Assembly (NCBI GenBank): GCA_031394045.1
Contig: JANMWN010000350.1
Location: forward strand, 1-12,811
Origin: JANYIP01 sp031394045
GTDB taxonomy: Bacteria; Actinomycetota; Actinomycetes; Prado026
Direction of reading: 5' to 3'
DNA: 12,811 bases
Part shown: positions 1 to 7,300 of the stretch, piece by piece
Position numbering within the stretch: the first letter of the stretch is position 1
Layout: each line of letters begins with the position of its first letter
Notes under the pieces: model-generated
Told to the model about the DNA's origin: nothing
What the model saw: the letters and a program-made list of their open reading frames with translations, nothing else
The model's database searches: none
Made by a program: the position numbers and the translations under genes

Positions 1-311
1 CCCTGCCCGTGGAACCGCGGCGGCACGTACATCCGCTTCATCTCGCACGAGCCATCGTGCAGGTCCTTGTACGCGACGCCGCCGGCGACCTCGTCACCGC
101 GCATCGCGAGGAGGGTCTTCCCGCCGGGCGGGCCGTACAGCGTGGACAGCGACTCGAGCTCGGCGTCGAGGCCTTGGTGGCCGGTGATGTCAGCCATCAG
201 CGTGACCTCGGCGGCGCACCGGTCGCGCAGCCAGCCCCAGTACTCGCGGATCAGCTCGCCGAAGGCGCGGTACTCGGCCTCGGTGGAGGCCACCACGATC
301 GCGTCCGCCAC
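1..311 (-). CDS. GNAT-family N-acetyltransferase, 3' end off the window
   Basis: Only the first 103 codons are visible. The start is a GTG at 311-309, directly after the TAG stop of the permease gene with no spacer and in the same frame, so translation is probably coupled. The fragment has the N-terminal half of a GNAT fold: an AEYRAFGELIREYW helix, then a GDEVAGGVAYKDL strand pair and the motif-A strand CEMKRMYVPPRFHGQG, ending at the acetyl-CoA pyrophosphate-binding Q/R-x-x-G-x-G/A loop just as the window ends. GNAT enzymes transfer acetyl from acetyl-CoA to an amine. As last gene of a polyamine-type importer operon its substrate might be an amine, but nothing visible fixes the substrate; the family link is firm, the role is inference. 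Confidence 0.85.
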   Translation of the reverse strand, partial: MADAIVVASTEAEYRAFGELIREYWGWLRDRCAAEVTLMADITGHQGLDAELESLSTLYGPPGGKTLLAMRGDEVAGGVAYKDLHDGSCEMKRMYVPPRFHGQ

Positions 312-1118
312 CTAGATCCGGCCGCCCGCCGTGGACTCGCCGGCCAGCTTCTGGCTCAGGTAGATCGGGATGATCGACGCGACGACCAGGCAGGCCGCGA
401 CCACGTTGACGACCGGGGCCTGGTTGGGTCGCGACAGGTTCTGGAAGATCCAGATCGGCAGGGTGGTGACCCCGGGCGGCGCGGTGAACAGCGTCACCAC
501 GATCTCGTCGAACGACAGCCCGAACGCGAGAAGTGCACCGGCGAGCAACGCTCCGCGCAGCAACGGGAACGTGATCAGCCGGAAGGTGGTGAAGGTGTTG
601 GCGCCCAGGTCCATCGAGGCCTCCTCGGGCGTCGTACCCATCCGCCGCAGCCGGGCCACCACGTTGTTGTAGACCACGACCATGCAGAAGGTCGCGTGCG
701 CGATGGCCACCGTCCAGATCGACAGCTCGATCCCCAGGATCGTCCGGAACGCGGTACGGAAGGCCAGCGCCGTCACGATGCCCGGCAGCGCGATCGGCAG
801 CACGACCAGCAGCGACAGGGTCTGCCGGCCGAAGAACGCGTACCGCCCGAGCCCGAACGCCAGCAACGTCCCCAGCACCAGCGCCAAAGACGTCGCGATC
901 AGGCCGACCTCGATCGAGGTCAGCACCGCGGAGCGCACCCCTTCGTTGCCCAGCGCCGACGACCACCAGCGCGTGGTGAAGCCCCGAGGGGGCCAGGCAA
1001 ATACCGTGCTGACGTTGAAGGAGTTGATCAGTACCACGGCCAGCGGTACGTAGATGAAGGCCAGCCCCACGACCATGAACAGGCTGAAGGACCAGCGCAC
1101 GCGGCGAGAGGAGTTCAC
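312..1118 (-). CDS. potC: Polyamine-type ABC transporter permease, PotC-like
   Basis: A 268-aa inner-membrane permease starting at GTG 1118-1116. A GAGGG ribosome-binding site overlaps the stop of the preceding permease gene, 7 nt upstream. About six hydrophobic segments are visible: residues about 11-33, 64-92, 101-123, 131-155, 186-210 and 236-256. The cytoplasmic EAA loop that docks on the ATPase is at about 165-187 (EEASMDLGANTFTTFRLITF), followed by the PotC-like SFDEIVVTLF segment at 202-211. With the neighbouring PotB-like permease it would form the heterodimeric channel of a type I importer for spermidine/putrescine-like solutes. Family membership is clear; the exact solute (polyamine, or a related amine or amino acid) cannot be read from the permease. 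Confidence 0.93.
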   Translation of the reverse strand: MNSSRRVRWSFSLFMVVGLAFIYVPLAVVLINSFNVSTVFAWPPRGFTTRWWSSALGNEGVRSAVLTSIEVGLIATSLALVLGTLLAFGLGRYAFFGRQTLSLLVVLPIALPGIVTALAFRTAFRTILGIELSIWTVAIAHATFCMVVVYNNVVARLRRMGTTPEEASMDLGANTFTTFRLITFPLLRGALLAGALLAFGLSFDEIVVTLFTAPPGVTTLPIWIFQNLSRPNQAPVVNVVAACLVVASIIPIYLSQKLAGESTAGGRI

Positions 1119-1128
1119 GGCGCGGCCC

Positions 1129-2028
1129 TCACAGGTTGTCCAGTGCGCCGGTGCGCCGGACCAGGGTGAGGTAGATGACCATGATGACGACCGGGATCAC
1201 CGCGATGGCGGCCGCGAACGGCAGGCTGCTGGTGTAGTTCTGGTAGACGATGTTGCCGAGCATCTGGGTCTTGCCGCCGATGATCTGCACAGTGATGTAG
1301 TCGCCGAGGCTGAGCGAGAACGTGAACACCGAGCCGGCCACCACCGACGGGTAGATCAGCGGGATGATCACGCTGCGGATGGTCCGGCCGGGCCGCGCGC
1401 CGAGGTCACCGGACGCGTCGACGAGCGAGTCGGGCAGCCGCTCGAGCCCGGCGTAGATCGGCAGGATCATGTACGGCAGCCACAGGTACGACAGCGTGAG
1501 CACCGTCGCGACGAGGCCGAAGCCGGGACCGGACCACCCGAACGGCTTGGCCAGCCACGCGATCACGCCCGTGTCCGGCTGCACCATCGCCTGCCACGCG
1601 TAGACCTTGACGAGGTACGACGCCCACAGCGGCGTGACCACGAGGGCGATCAGCAGGTTCCGCCAGCGACGTGGCGCGACCTTGGCCATGAAGAACGCCA
1701 TCGGGAAGCCCAGCACCGTGCAGATGACCGTGACCGCCGCCGCGATGCCGACGGTGCGGATCGTCGCCTGCAGGTACGCCGGGTCGGACAGCACGTCCTG
1801 GAAGTTCTGCAGGGTGAGCGTGCGGATCACGTCGCCGGTGAACTCGTCGACGGAGAAGAAGGCCGTGGCCAGCAACGCGAACAGCGCCGCGAGATAGACC
1901 AGCACCAGCCAGGACATCGGCAGCGCCAGGATCCCGGCCAGCCGAAGCCGGGGACGCCGGAAGAGCGCAGCCGAGAGCCGGTGGACGCCAGACGTGGCGG
2001 CCACCGGCCTCTCGACGGTGCTGGTCAT
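1129..2028 (-). CDS. potB: Polyamine-type ABC transporter permease, PotB-like
   Basis: A 299-aa integral membrane protein starting at ATG 2028-2026, with a GGAGG only about 3 nt upstream, closer than usual. A roughly 30-residue cytoplasmic tail rich in Arg precedes the first membrane segment (about 31-58); others are at about 90-116, 124-146, 171-193, 220-246 and 270-291. The EAA loop lies at about 200-224 (LVDASGDLGARPGRTIRSVI), with the conserved Gly at 210 and Pro at 223. It is the first of two permease genes after the binding protein, the usual order in pot operons, and ends 10 nt before the PotC-like gene. It should pair with PotC to make the import channel. The family is certain; the solute is inferred from the whole operon. 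Confidence 0.93.
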   Translation of the reverse strand: MTSTVERPVAATSGVHRLSAALFRRPRLRLAGILALPMSWLVLVYLAALFALLATAFFSVDEFTGDVIRTLTLQNFQDVLSDPAYLQATIRTVGIAAAVTVICTVLGFPMAFFMAKVAPRRWRNLLIALVVTPLWASYLVKVYAWQAMVQPDTGVIAWLAKPFGWSGPGFGLVATVLTLSYLWLPYMILPIYAGLERLPDSLVDASGDLGARPGRTIRSVIIPLIYPSVVAGSVFTFSLSLGDYITVQIIGGKTQMLGNIVYQNYTSSLPFAAAIAVIPVVIMVIYLTLVRRTGALDNL

Positions 2029-2058
2029 GCCCCTCCGTGGACGGTCGAGCAGCTGGGC

Positions 2059-3267
2059 TCAGCCGTTCTTGACGCTGCTCCAGGCCTTGCCCCACTCGGA
2101 GTACGGCACGCACTTGACGTCCGTACGCCCGTCGAGGCAGTCGCTCTGCGGCGTCGACCAGAACCACAGCTTCTTGAAGTACGACTCGTCGGCTGCGTGG
2201 TAGGTGTCGCAGTGCGTCTTGTCCACGGTCAGGTCGCAGGCCTTGACGTTGGCGGGAGCCTCGCCGAACCACTCGGCGATCTGGGCCTGGACATCCGGCT
2301 TGGTGATCCAGTTCATCCACAGGTACGCGCAGTTGGGGTGCGGCGACTTGGCGTCGATCATCCAGGTGTCCGCCCAGGCCGTGGCGCTCTCCTTGGGCAG
2401 CACGGACTCGACGGGGGCCTTGTCGGCCTTGGCCAGGTTCACGATGATCTGCCAGGTGGAGCCGACCACGGTGCTGCCGCTGATGAGCGCCTTCTGCGCG
2501 TCGGCGTAGCCGCCCCAGTAGCTCCCGACCTGCGGCTTCTGCGCCTTGAGCAGGGCGACGGCTGCGTCGAACTGCTTCTGGTCGAGCGCGTACGGGTTCT
2601 TGATCCCGAGGTCGGGCGTCGTCGACATCAGGTAGACGGCGGCGGCCGCGATGCCATCGGTCGGCGAGTCGTAGTCGGTGATCTTGCCCTTGTACGGCGA
2701 GGCCGGGTCGTAGACGACGCTCCACGAGTCGGGCGCCGGCTTGACCTTGTCGGTGCGGTAGGCCAGCAGCTGGGCACCCCAGCCGTGCGGCATGCCGTAC
2801 GCGACGCCGTCGACGGAGTTCCAGGTCTGCATCTTCTGGAACGACGGGACGTCCGCGTAGTTGGTGAACAGGGCGGTGTTGACCGGTGCGACCTTGCCCG
2901 CGTAGATCATCCGCAGCGACGAGTCACCGGACGCCGACACCACGTCGAAGTCACCGGTGCCCATCTTCTCGTACATGGCGTCGGACGAGTCGGCCAGCTG
3001 GACCTTGGCCTTGCACCCGGTGGCGGCCTCGAAGGGATGCACCCAGTCGACGGTCTTGTCGGTGGTGCCGTCCTCGGCGTACCCCGCCCAGGCCAGGATG
3101 TTGATCGCACCCTCGCCGGCACCGAGCGTCTTGACGGCGCTGAGCGCCGGGGGCTTGGCCCGGGTCGATCCGCTGGACCCCGTGCTGGTGCTGGTGCCGC
3201 AGGCCGACACGACCAGCGCCGCGAGGGCACCGACCGTTGCCAACCCGACAAGACGCTTGTGCGCCAT
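2059..3267 (-). CDS. potD: ABC transporter substrate-binding lipoprotein, PotD-like (spermidine/putrescine type)
   Basis: A 402-aa exported solute-binding protein. ATG 3267-3265 is chosen as start because AGGAG lies 7 nt upstream and it gives a compact type II signal peptide: MAHKRL, a hydrophobic core, then lipobox VSAC with lipid-bearing Cys at residue 23. A Ser/Thr/Gly-rich linker (24-35) follows, then a periplasmic-binding fold beginning INILAWAGYAE at about 55-65, as in PotD and PotF. GDFDVVSASGDSSL at 105-118 and the Trp-rich GSYWGGYADAQKAL at 248-261 fit the hinge and ligand-cleft regions of this family. Besides the lipid Cys there are six cysteines (85, 313, 344, 353, 377, 386), five in the last 90 residues, suggesting disulfides outside the membrane. 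The reading frame stays open upstream, and a GTG at 3297 overlapping the potA stop is a weaker alternative start. Confidence 0.92.
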   Translation of the reverse strand: MAHKRLVGLATVGALAALVVSACGTSTSTGSSGSTRAKPPALSAVKTLGAGEGAINILAWAGYAEDGTTDKTVDWVHPFEAATGCKAKVQLADSSDAMYEKMGTGDFDVVSASGDSSLRMIYAGKVAPVNTALFTNYADVPSFQKMQTWNSVDGVAYGMPHGWGAQLLAYRTDKVKPAPDSWSVVYDPASPYKGKITDYDSPTDGIAAAAVYLMSTTPDLGIKNPYALDQKQFDAAVALLKAQKPQVGSYWGGYADAQKALISGSTVVGSTWQIIVNLAKADKAPVESVLPKESATAWADTWMIDAKSPHPNCAYLWMNWITKPDVQAQIAEWFGEAPANVKACDLTVDKTHCDTYHAADESYFKKLWFWSTPQSDCLDGRTDVKCVPYSEWGKAWSSVKNG

Positions 3268-3280
3268 GCGTTTTCTCCTG
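3268..3280 (-). promoter_or_regulatory. Ribosome-binding site that sets the potD start
   Basis: On the minus strand AGGAG (3279-3275) is followed by 7 nt and ATG at 3267. It lies in the 26-nt spacer after the potA stop. This supports the lipoprotein start over the in-frame GTG at 3297, which lies before it and would lengthen the signal peptide by ten residues. Confidence 0.75.
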
Positions 3281-3293
3281 TCGTCGGACGTGC

Positions 3294-4406
3294 TCACGGG
3301 GTCGGCTGACCCACCGCGGCGGCGGCGCTCTTGTCGTGCGCCACCTGGAACTCGTGCTCTTTCTTCCACGCCAGCAGGACGCGGGAGCCCCGCATACCCT
3401 GGACATCCATGGACGAGGTCTGCAGGTTCTGCTGCAGGGCGACCAGGCTCGCGCCCGCGTCGAGGTCGACGAGGAAGCGGGTCGCCGATCCCACGTAGAC
3501 GACCTCGCGGACCGTGCCAGGCGCACCGTCCTCGTCGCCGGCCGGGACCGCGTCGGCCGCCGCGATGCGGATCTTCTCGGGGCGTACTGACCAGGTGCCC
3601 TGCTTGCCGAGGACCTGCGTCGCGGCTTCTCCGGAGAGCAGGTTGGAGGTGCCGACGAAGCCAGCGACGAAGGGGGTGGCCGGCTGCTCGTAGACCTCGG
3701 CGGGCGAGCCGACCTGCTCGATCCGGCCATCCGCGAAGACGGCGATGCGGTCGGACATCGTCAGCGCCTCCTCCTGGTCGTGCGTGACGAACAGGAAGGT
3801 GATGCCGACCTGGCGCTGGATCTGCTTCAGCTCCACCTGCATCTGCTCGCGCAGCTTCAGGTCGAGCGCACCGAGCGGCTCGTCGAGGAGCAGGACCTTG
3901 GGCCGGTTGACGAGGGCGCGGGCCAGGGCCACGCGCTGCCGCTGGCCGCCTGATAGCTGGGAGGGCTTGCGGTCGCCGTAACCGCCGAGCTGGACGCTCT
4001 CGAGCGCCTCCTTGGCGCGCGGCATCCGCTCGGCCTTGCTGACCTTCTTCACCCGCAGCCCGTACGCGATGTTGTCCAGGACGGTCATGTGCGGGAAGAG
4101 CGCGTAGTCCTGGAAGACGGTGTTGACGTCGCGCTCGAACGGCGCGCGGTTGGTGACGTCGACGCCGGCCAGCTCGACCGTGCCGGCGGTCGGCAGCTCG
4201 AAGCCGGCGATCATCCGCAGCACCGTGGTCTTGCCCGAGCCGGACGGGCCTAGCAGCGTGATGAACTCGCCGTCGTAGACGTCGAGGTCGACCGAGTCGA
4301 CCGCGACCACGTCACCGAACTGCTTGCGCAGGCCGCGCAGGCTCACGGCGGTGGTGGACCTGCCGTCAGCGTTCAAGCGGGCCACCTCAGGTCGGGACAT
4401 CGGCAC
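3294..4406 (-). CDS. potA: Polyamine-type ABC transporter ATP-binding protein, PotA-like
   Basis: A 370-aa cytoplasmic ATPase that powers the importer. Counted from the GTG start at 4406: Walker A GPSGSGKT at 53-60, Q-loop Gln at 99, signature LSGGQ at 151-155, Walker B VLLLDEP at 171-177 and switch His at 209, so the ATPase is complete. Residues about 270-350 form a C-terminal TOBE-like domain (SVRPEKIRI onward) typical of PotA/FbpC/MalK-type proteins. Two starts compete: GTG 4406 and ATG 4400, which differ by two residues; neither has a clear Shine-Dalgarno, so a leaderless or weakly initiated transcript is possible. First gene of the operon, 26 nt before the binding-protein gene. PotA is the best family match given the neighbours; an iron or thiamine transporter ATPase is unlikely. 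Confidence 0.94.
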   Translation of the reverse strand: MPMSRPEVARLNADGRSTTAVSLRGLRKQFGDVVAVDSVDLDVYDGEFITLLGPSGSGKTTVLRMIAGFELPTAGTVELAGVDVTNRAPFERDVNTVFQDYALFPHMTVLDNIAYGLRVKKVSKAERMPRAKEALESVQLGGYGDRKPSQLSGGQRQRVALARALVNRPKVLLLDEPLGALDLKLREQMQVELKQIQRQVGITFLFVTHDQEEALTMSDRIAVFADGRIEQVGSPAEVYEQPATPFVAGFVGTSNLLSGEAATQVLGKQGTWSVRPEKIRIAAADAVPAGDEDGAPGTVREVVYVGSATRFLVDLDAGASLVALQQNLQTSSMDVQGMRGSRVLLAWKKEHEFQVAHDKSAAAAVGQPTP

Positions 4407-4567
4407 TCGTAAATGGTTCGCTGGGAGACTACTACCGGGGGTTGTCCACGCGGCTGGGCGGTCGGGATTTCGTTGCGATCGTTATCGAATCGAGTGGATT
4501 ACCGCTGCGCGGAGCTACCTGGCCTCCGGATTCCGTGGCTCGACGGCCCTCTCGCCCTAGGGAATCG
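4407..4567 (-). promoter_or_regulatory. Intergenic region upstream of the pot operon (probable promoter and operator region)
   Basis: This 161-bp gap separates the end of the purine cluster from the transporter operon and must hold the transporter promoter unless the two are read through. I see no convincing -35/-10 pair: a TAGTCT that fits TANNNT (minus strand, about 4428-4423) has no matching -35 at normal spacing. At 4476-4493 there is an ATCG-rich partly symmetric stretch (CGATCGTTATCGAATCGA) that could be an operator. GATTCC at 4529-4534 and GGAATC at 4561-4566 form a 6-bp inverted repeat around a palindromic CCCTAGGG at 4555-4562; this could be a weak terminator after the upstream gene, but there is no T-run. 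Confidence 0.4.
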
Positions 4568-4966
4568 TCAGGCCCATCCGCCCGGCACCGGCAGGTGGGC
4601 GCCGAGGTCCGAGCGCTCGCCGCTGGCGCGTACCCGGCCCTGCGCGGTCGCCTCGGCGAACGTCAGACGGCCGGTCGCCAGCAGCAGCCAGGTCACCGGG
4701 TCGGTCTCGACGGCGGCCTTCGGGGTGCCCCTGGTGTGGCGGGGCCCGGCGACGCACTGGACAGCGCCCCACGGAGGTACGCGTACCTCGACGCTGTGGC
4801 CGGGTGCCGCCGCGGCCAGCGCCTTGAGGGTCACGCGTACGGCCGCGGCCAGGTCGGCGCGCTCCGGGGTGCCGCCCTCGTCGAGCGTGCGGAGCACGGA
4901 GCCGACCGCGGCCTGCGCGTCAGCGGGATCGGCCGGCGGATCAGCGGGTCGGTCGGCTGTCGGCAC
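4568..4966 (-). CDS. SCP_3-type (bacterial sterol-carrier-like) conserved protein
   Basis: A 132-aa protein starting at GTG 4966-4964, 3 nt after the purL stop and without its own clear ribosome-binding site, so probably translated by coupling. After a Pro/Ala/Asp-rich N-terminus it has the pattern I recognise from the actinobacterial 'sterol carrier family' (SCP_3) proteins: VRVTLKALAAAAPGHSVEVR at about 43-62, then VPPWGAVQCVAGPRHTRG, then ETDPVTWLLLATGRLTF, and a C-terminal GRVRASGERSDLGAHLPV. There is no signal peptide or membrane segment. These proteins often sit next to purine genes in actinobacteria, but no molecular function is established that I know of; a role in binding a hydrophobic ligand would be extrapolation from the domain name. 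Family call fairly sure, function unknown. Confidence 0.8.
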   Translation of the reverse strand: MPTADRPADPPADPADAQAAVGSVLRTLDEGGTPERADLAAAVRVTLKALAAAAPGHSVEVRVPPWGAVQCVAGPRHTRGTPKAAVETDPVTWLLLATGRLTFAEATAQGRVRASGERSDLGAHLPVPGGWA

Positions 4967-4969
4967 GAC

Positions 4970-7231
4970 TCAGGCGAAGAGCGCGGGCAGGGTGGACTCG
5001 GACGCGGTACGCAGCTCGGCCAGGTCGAGGTCGAACAGGCCGTCGAGGGCGAGCGCGCCACCACCGACGACGCCGATCCGGGCCACGGGCACCTGGTGCG
5101 CAGCGGCCAGCTCGACCAAGCGGTGGGCGGCGTCGGGCCCGACGGTGACGACCGCGCGGGCCGCCGACTCGGAGAACAGCGCCACGAACGGGTCGGCCCA
5201 GGCCGGCAGCGACAACCGCGCACCACGACCGCCGCGCAGCGCCATCTCGACCAGGGTCTGGGCGAGCCCGCCGACGCCGAGGTCGTGCGCGGCCGTCAGC
5301 AGGCGGTCGCCGGACCCGGCGACGAGCACCTCGGCGAGCCGCCGCTCGGCACCCAGGTCGATCGCCGGAGGCAGGCCGCCGAGGTGGGCGTGCACCTCGT
5401 GCGCCCACTCCGACCCCGCGAGCTCGTCGCTGGTCTCGCCCAGCAGCAGCACGACGTCACCGTCGGCCCCGAAGCCCTGAGGCGTGCGGAGCTCCACGTC
5501 GTCGATCACGCCGAGCACACCGATCACGGGTGTCGGGAGGATCGGCTGGTCGCCGGTCTGGTTGTAGAAGCTCACGTTGCCGCCGGTCACGGGCACGCCG
5601 AGCTCGAGGCAGCCGTCGGCCAGCCCTCGTACCGTCTCGGTGAACTGCCACATCACGTCGGGGTCCTCGGGCGAGCCGAAGTTGAGGCAGTTGGTCACGG
5701 CCATCGGCCTGGCCCCACCCGCGGCGACGTTGCGGTAGGCCTCGGCCAGCACCAGCTTGACGCCGTTGTACGGGTCGAGCTTGCAGAAGCGGCCGTTGCC
5801 GTCGGTGGCCAGCGCGACCCCGAGGCCTGTGCTCTCGTCGAGCCGGAGCATGCCGGCGTCGTCGGGCTGCGCGAGCACGGTGTTGCCCTGCACGTACTTG
5901 TCGTACTGGTTGGTCACCCACGCCTTGCTCGCCAGGTTGGGCGAGGTCACCATCCGCAGCAGGGTGGCGCGCAGGTCGTCGGCGCTCTCGGGTCGCGGCG
6001 CCCGCTGAGCCGTCGGGACGTCGGCCTGCAACGCGTCCTGCCACGAGGGTCGCGCGTACGGACGGTCGTAGACCGGGCCCTCGTGCGCGACCGTGCGCGG
6101 CAGCACGTCGACGATGGTCTCGCCGTGCCACTCGATGATCAGCCGGTCGCCGTCGGTCACCTCGCCGATCACGGTCGCGCTGACATCCCACTTGTCGCAG
6201 ATCTCGAGGAAGCGGTCGAGGTGCACCGGCTCGACGATCGCGCACATGCGTTCCTGGGACTCGCTCATCAGGATCTCTTCGGGCGAGAGCGTCGCGTCGC
6301 GCAGCGGTACGTCGTCGAGGCGTACGTGCATGCCGCCGGTGCCTGCGCTGGCCAGCTCAGAGGTCGCGCAGGAGATACCGGCCGCGCCGAGGTCCTGGAT
6401 CCCAACCACGAGGTCGGCAGCGAAGATCTCCAGGCAGCTCTCGATCAGGAGCTTCTCCATGAACGGGTCGCCGACCTGGACGCTCGGCCGCTTGCGTGGG
6501 GCGCCGTCGTCGAACGTCTCCGAGGCCAGGATCGATGCGCCGCCGATGCCGTCGCCACCGGTCTTGGCACCGAACAGGATCACCAGGTTGCCGGCCCCAG
6601 AAGCCTTGGCCAGCTTGATGTCCTCGTGCCGCATCACGCCGACGCAGAGCGCATTGACGAGCGGGTTGCCGAGGTACGACGGGTCGAAGACGAGCTCGCC
6701 GCCGATGTTGGGCAGGCCGAGGCAGTTGCCGTACCCGCCGATGCCGGCGACCACCCCGGGCAGCACCCTGCGGGTGTCGGCGGCGTCAGCCGGACCGAAC
6801 CGCAGCGGGTCCATGACGCCGATCGGGCGGGCGCCCATGGTGAGGATGTCGCGGACGATGCCCCCCACGCCGGTGGCCGCTCCCTGGTAGGGCTCGACGT
6901 ACGACGGGTGGTTGTGGCTCTCGACCTTGAACGTCACCGCGTAGCCCTGGCCGACGTCGACGACGCCCGCGTTCTCGCCGATGCCGACCAGCAGGACGTC
7001 CGCAGCCTCGGGCGGCACCTTGTCGCCGAACTGCTTGAGGTGCACCTTGGAGCTCTTGTACGAGCAGTGCTCGCTCCACATCACCGAGTACATCGCCAGC
7101 TCGGACGACGTCGGGCGGCGGCCGAGGATCTCGCGGATGCGCGCGTACTCGTCCGGCTTCAGGCCCAGCTCGGCGTACGGCTGCGTCACCTCAGGCGTCG
7201 CCTCCGCGTTCTTGACGCTATCTATGGTCAC
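4970..7231 (-). CDS. purL: Phosphoribosylformylglycinamidine synthase, large (synthetase) subunit
   Basis: A 753-aa small-type PurL, which with PurS and PurQ turns FGAR, glutamine and ATP into FGAM (step 4 of de novo IMP synthesis) in the cytoplasm. The start is GTG 7231-7229, with GAGGAG 6 nt upstream. Visible motifs: MWSEHCSYKSSK at 51-62 with the catalytic His at 55, GIGENAGVVDVG at 83-94, FKVESHNHPS at 101-110, VVGIQDLGAAGISCATSE near the middle, and GGNVSFYNQT in the second half, matching the duplicated AIR-synthase-like halves. Length fits the PurS/PurQ-dependent form rather than the roughly 1,300-residue fused enzyme, consistent with separate purS and purQ upstream. Unusually, two accessory genes separate it from purQ. 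Confidence 0.97.
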   Translation of the reverse strand: MTIDSVKNAEATPEVTQPYAELGLKPDEYARIREILGRRPTSSELAMYSVMWSEHCSYKSSKVHLKQFGDKVPPEAADVLLVGIGENAGVVDVGQGYAVTFKVESHNHPSYVEPYQGAATGVGGIVRDILTMGARPIGVMDPLRFGPADAADTRRVLPGVVAGIGGYGNCLGLPNIGGELVFDPSYLGNPLVNALCVGVMRHEDIKLAKASGAGNLVILFGAKTGGDGIGGASILASETFDDGAPRKRPSVQVGDPFMEKLLIESCLEIFAADLVVGIQDLGAAGISCATSELASAGTGGMHVRLDDVPLRDATLSPEEILMSESQERMCAIVEPVHLDRFLEICDKWDVSATVIGEVTDGDRLIIEWHGETIVDVLPRTVAHEGPVYDRPYARPSWQDALQADVPTAQRAPRPESADDLRATLLRMVTSPNLASKAWVTNQYDKYVQGNTVLAQPDDAGMLRLDESTGLGVALATDGNGRFCKLDPYNGVKLVLAEAYRNVAAGGARPMAVTNCLNFGSPEDPDVMWQFTETVRGLADGCLELGVPVTGGNVSFYNQTGDQPILPTPVIGVLGVIDDVELRTPQGFGADGDVVLLLGETSDELAGSEWAHEVHAHLGGLPPAIDLGAERRLAEVLVAGSGDRLLTAAHDLGVGGLAQTLVEMALRGGRGARLSLPAWADPFVALFSESAARAVVTVGPDAAHRLVELAAAHQVPVARIGVVGGGALALDGLFDLDLAELRTASESTLPALFA

Positions 7232-7300
7232 GCTCGGCTCCTCGCAAGCTCGTCGTCTCGCCGTTCCGCCTCAATGCTCACGCTCGGTCCGGCTCCTCGC
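7226..7300. repeat. Short imperfect direct repeat flanking the purL upstream gap
   Basis: On the plus strand TCACGCTCGG at 7228-7237 is followed directly by CTCCTCGC (7238-7245). The same two blocks recur at 7278-7287 and 7293-7300 with TCCGG inserted between them. On the coding strand the left copy is the purL ribosome-binding site and GTG start, and the right copy encodes the last residues and stop (EEPDRA) of the nucleotidyltransferase gene. The 50-bp spacing marks the left end of the accessory cassette. Confidence 0.7.

Noticed and set aside
190..966. Minus-strand frame overlapping potC in another register
   Set aside because: The competing frame encodes a clear six-segment permease with an EAA loop; this one is a composition-driven shadow.
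1054..3309. Long plus-strand open frame across the pot permease and binding-protein genes
   Set aside because: It spans several genes and their spacers on the other strand, has biased Arg/Asp/Gly-rich composition and no recognisable domain: an antisense shadow.
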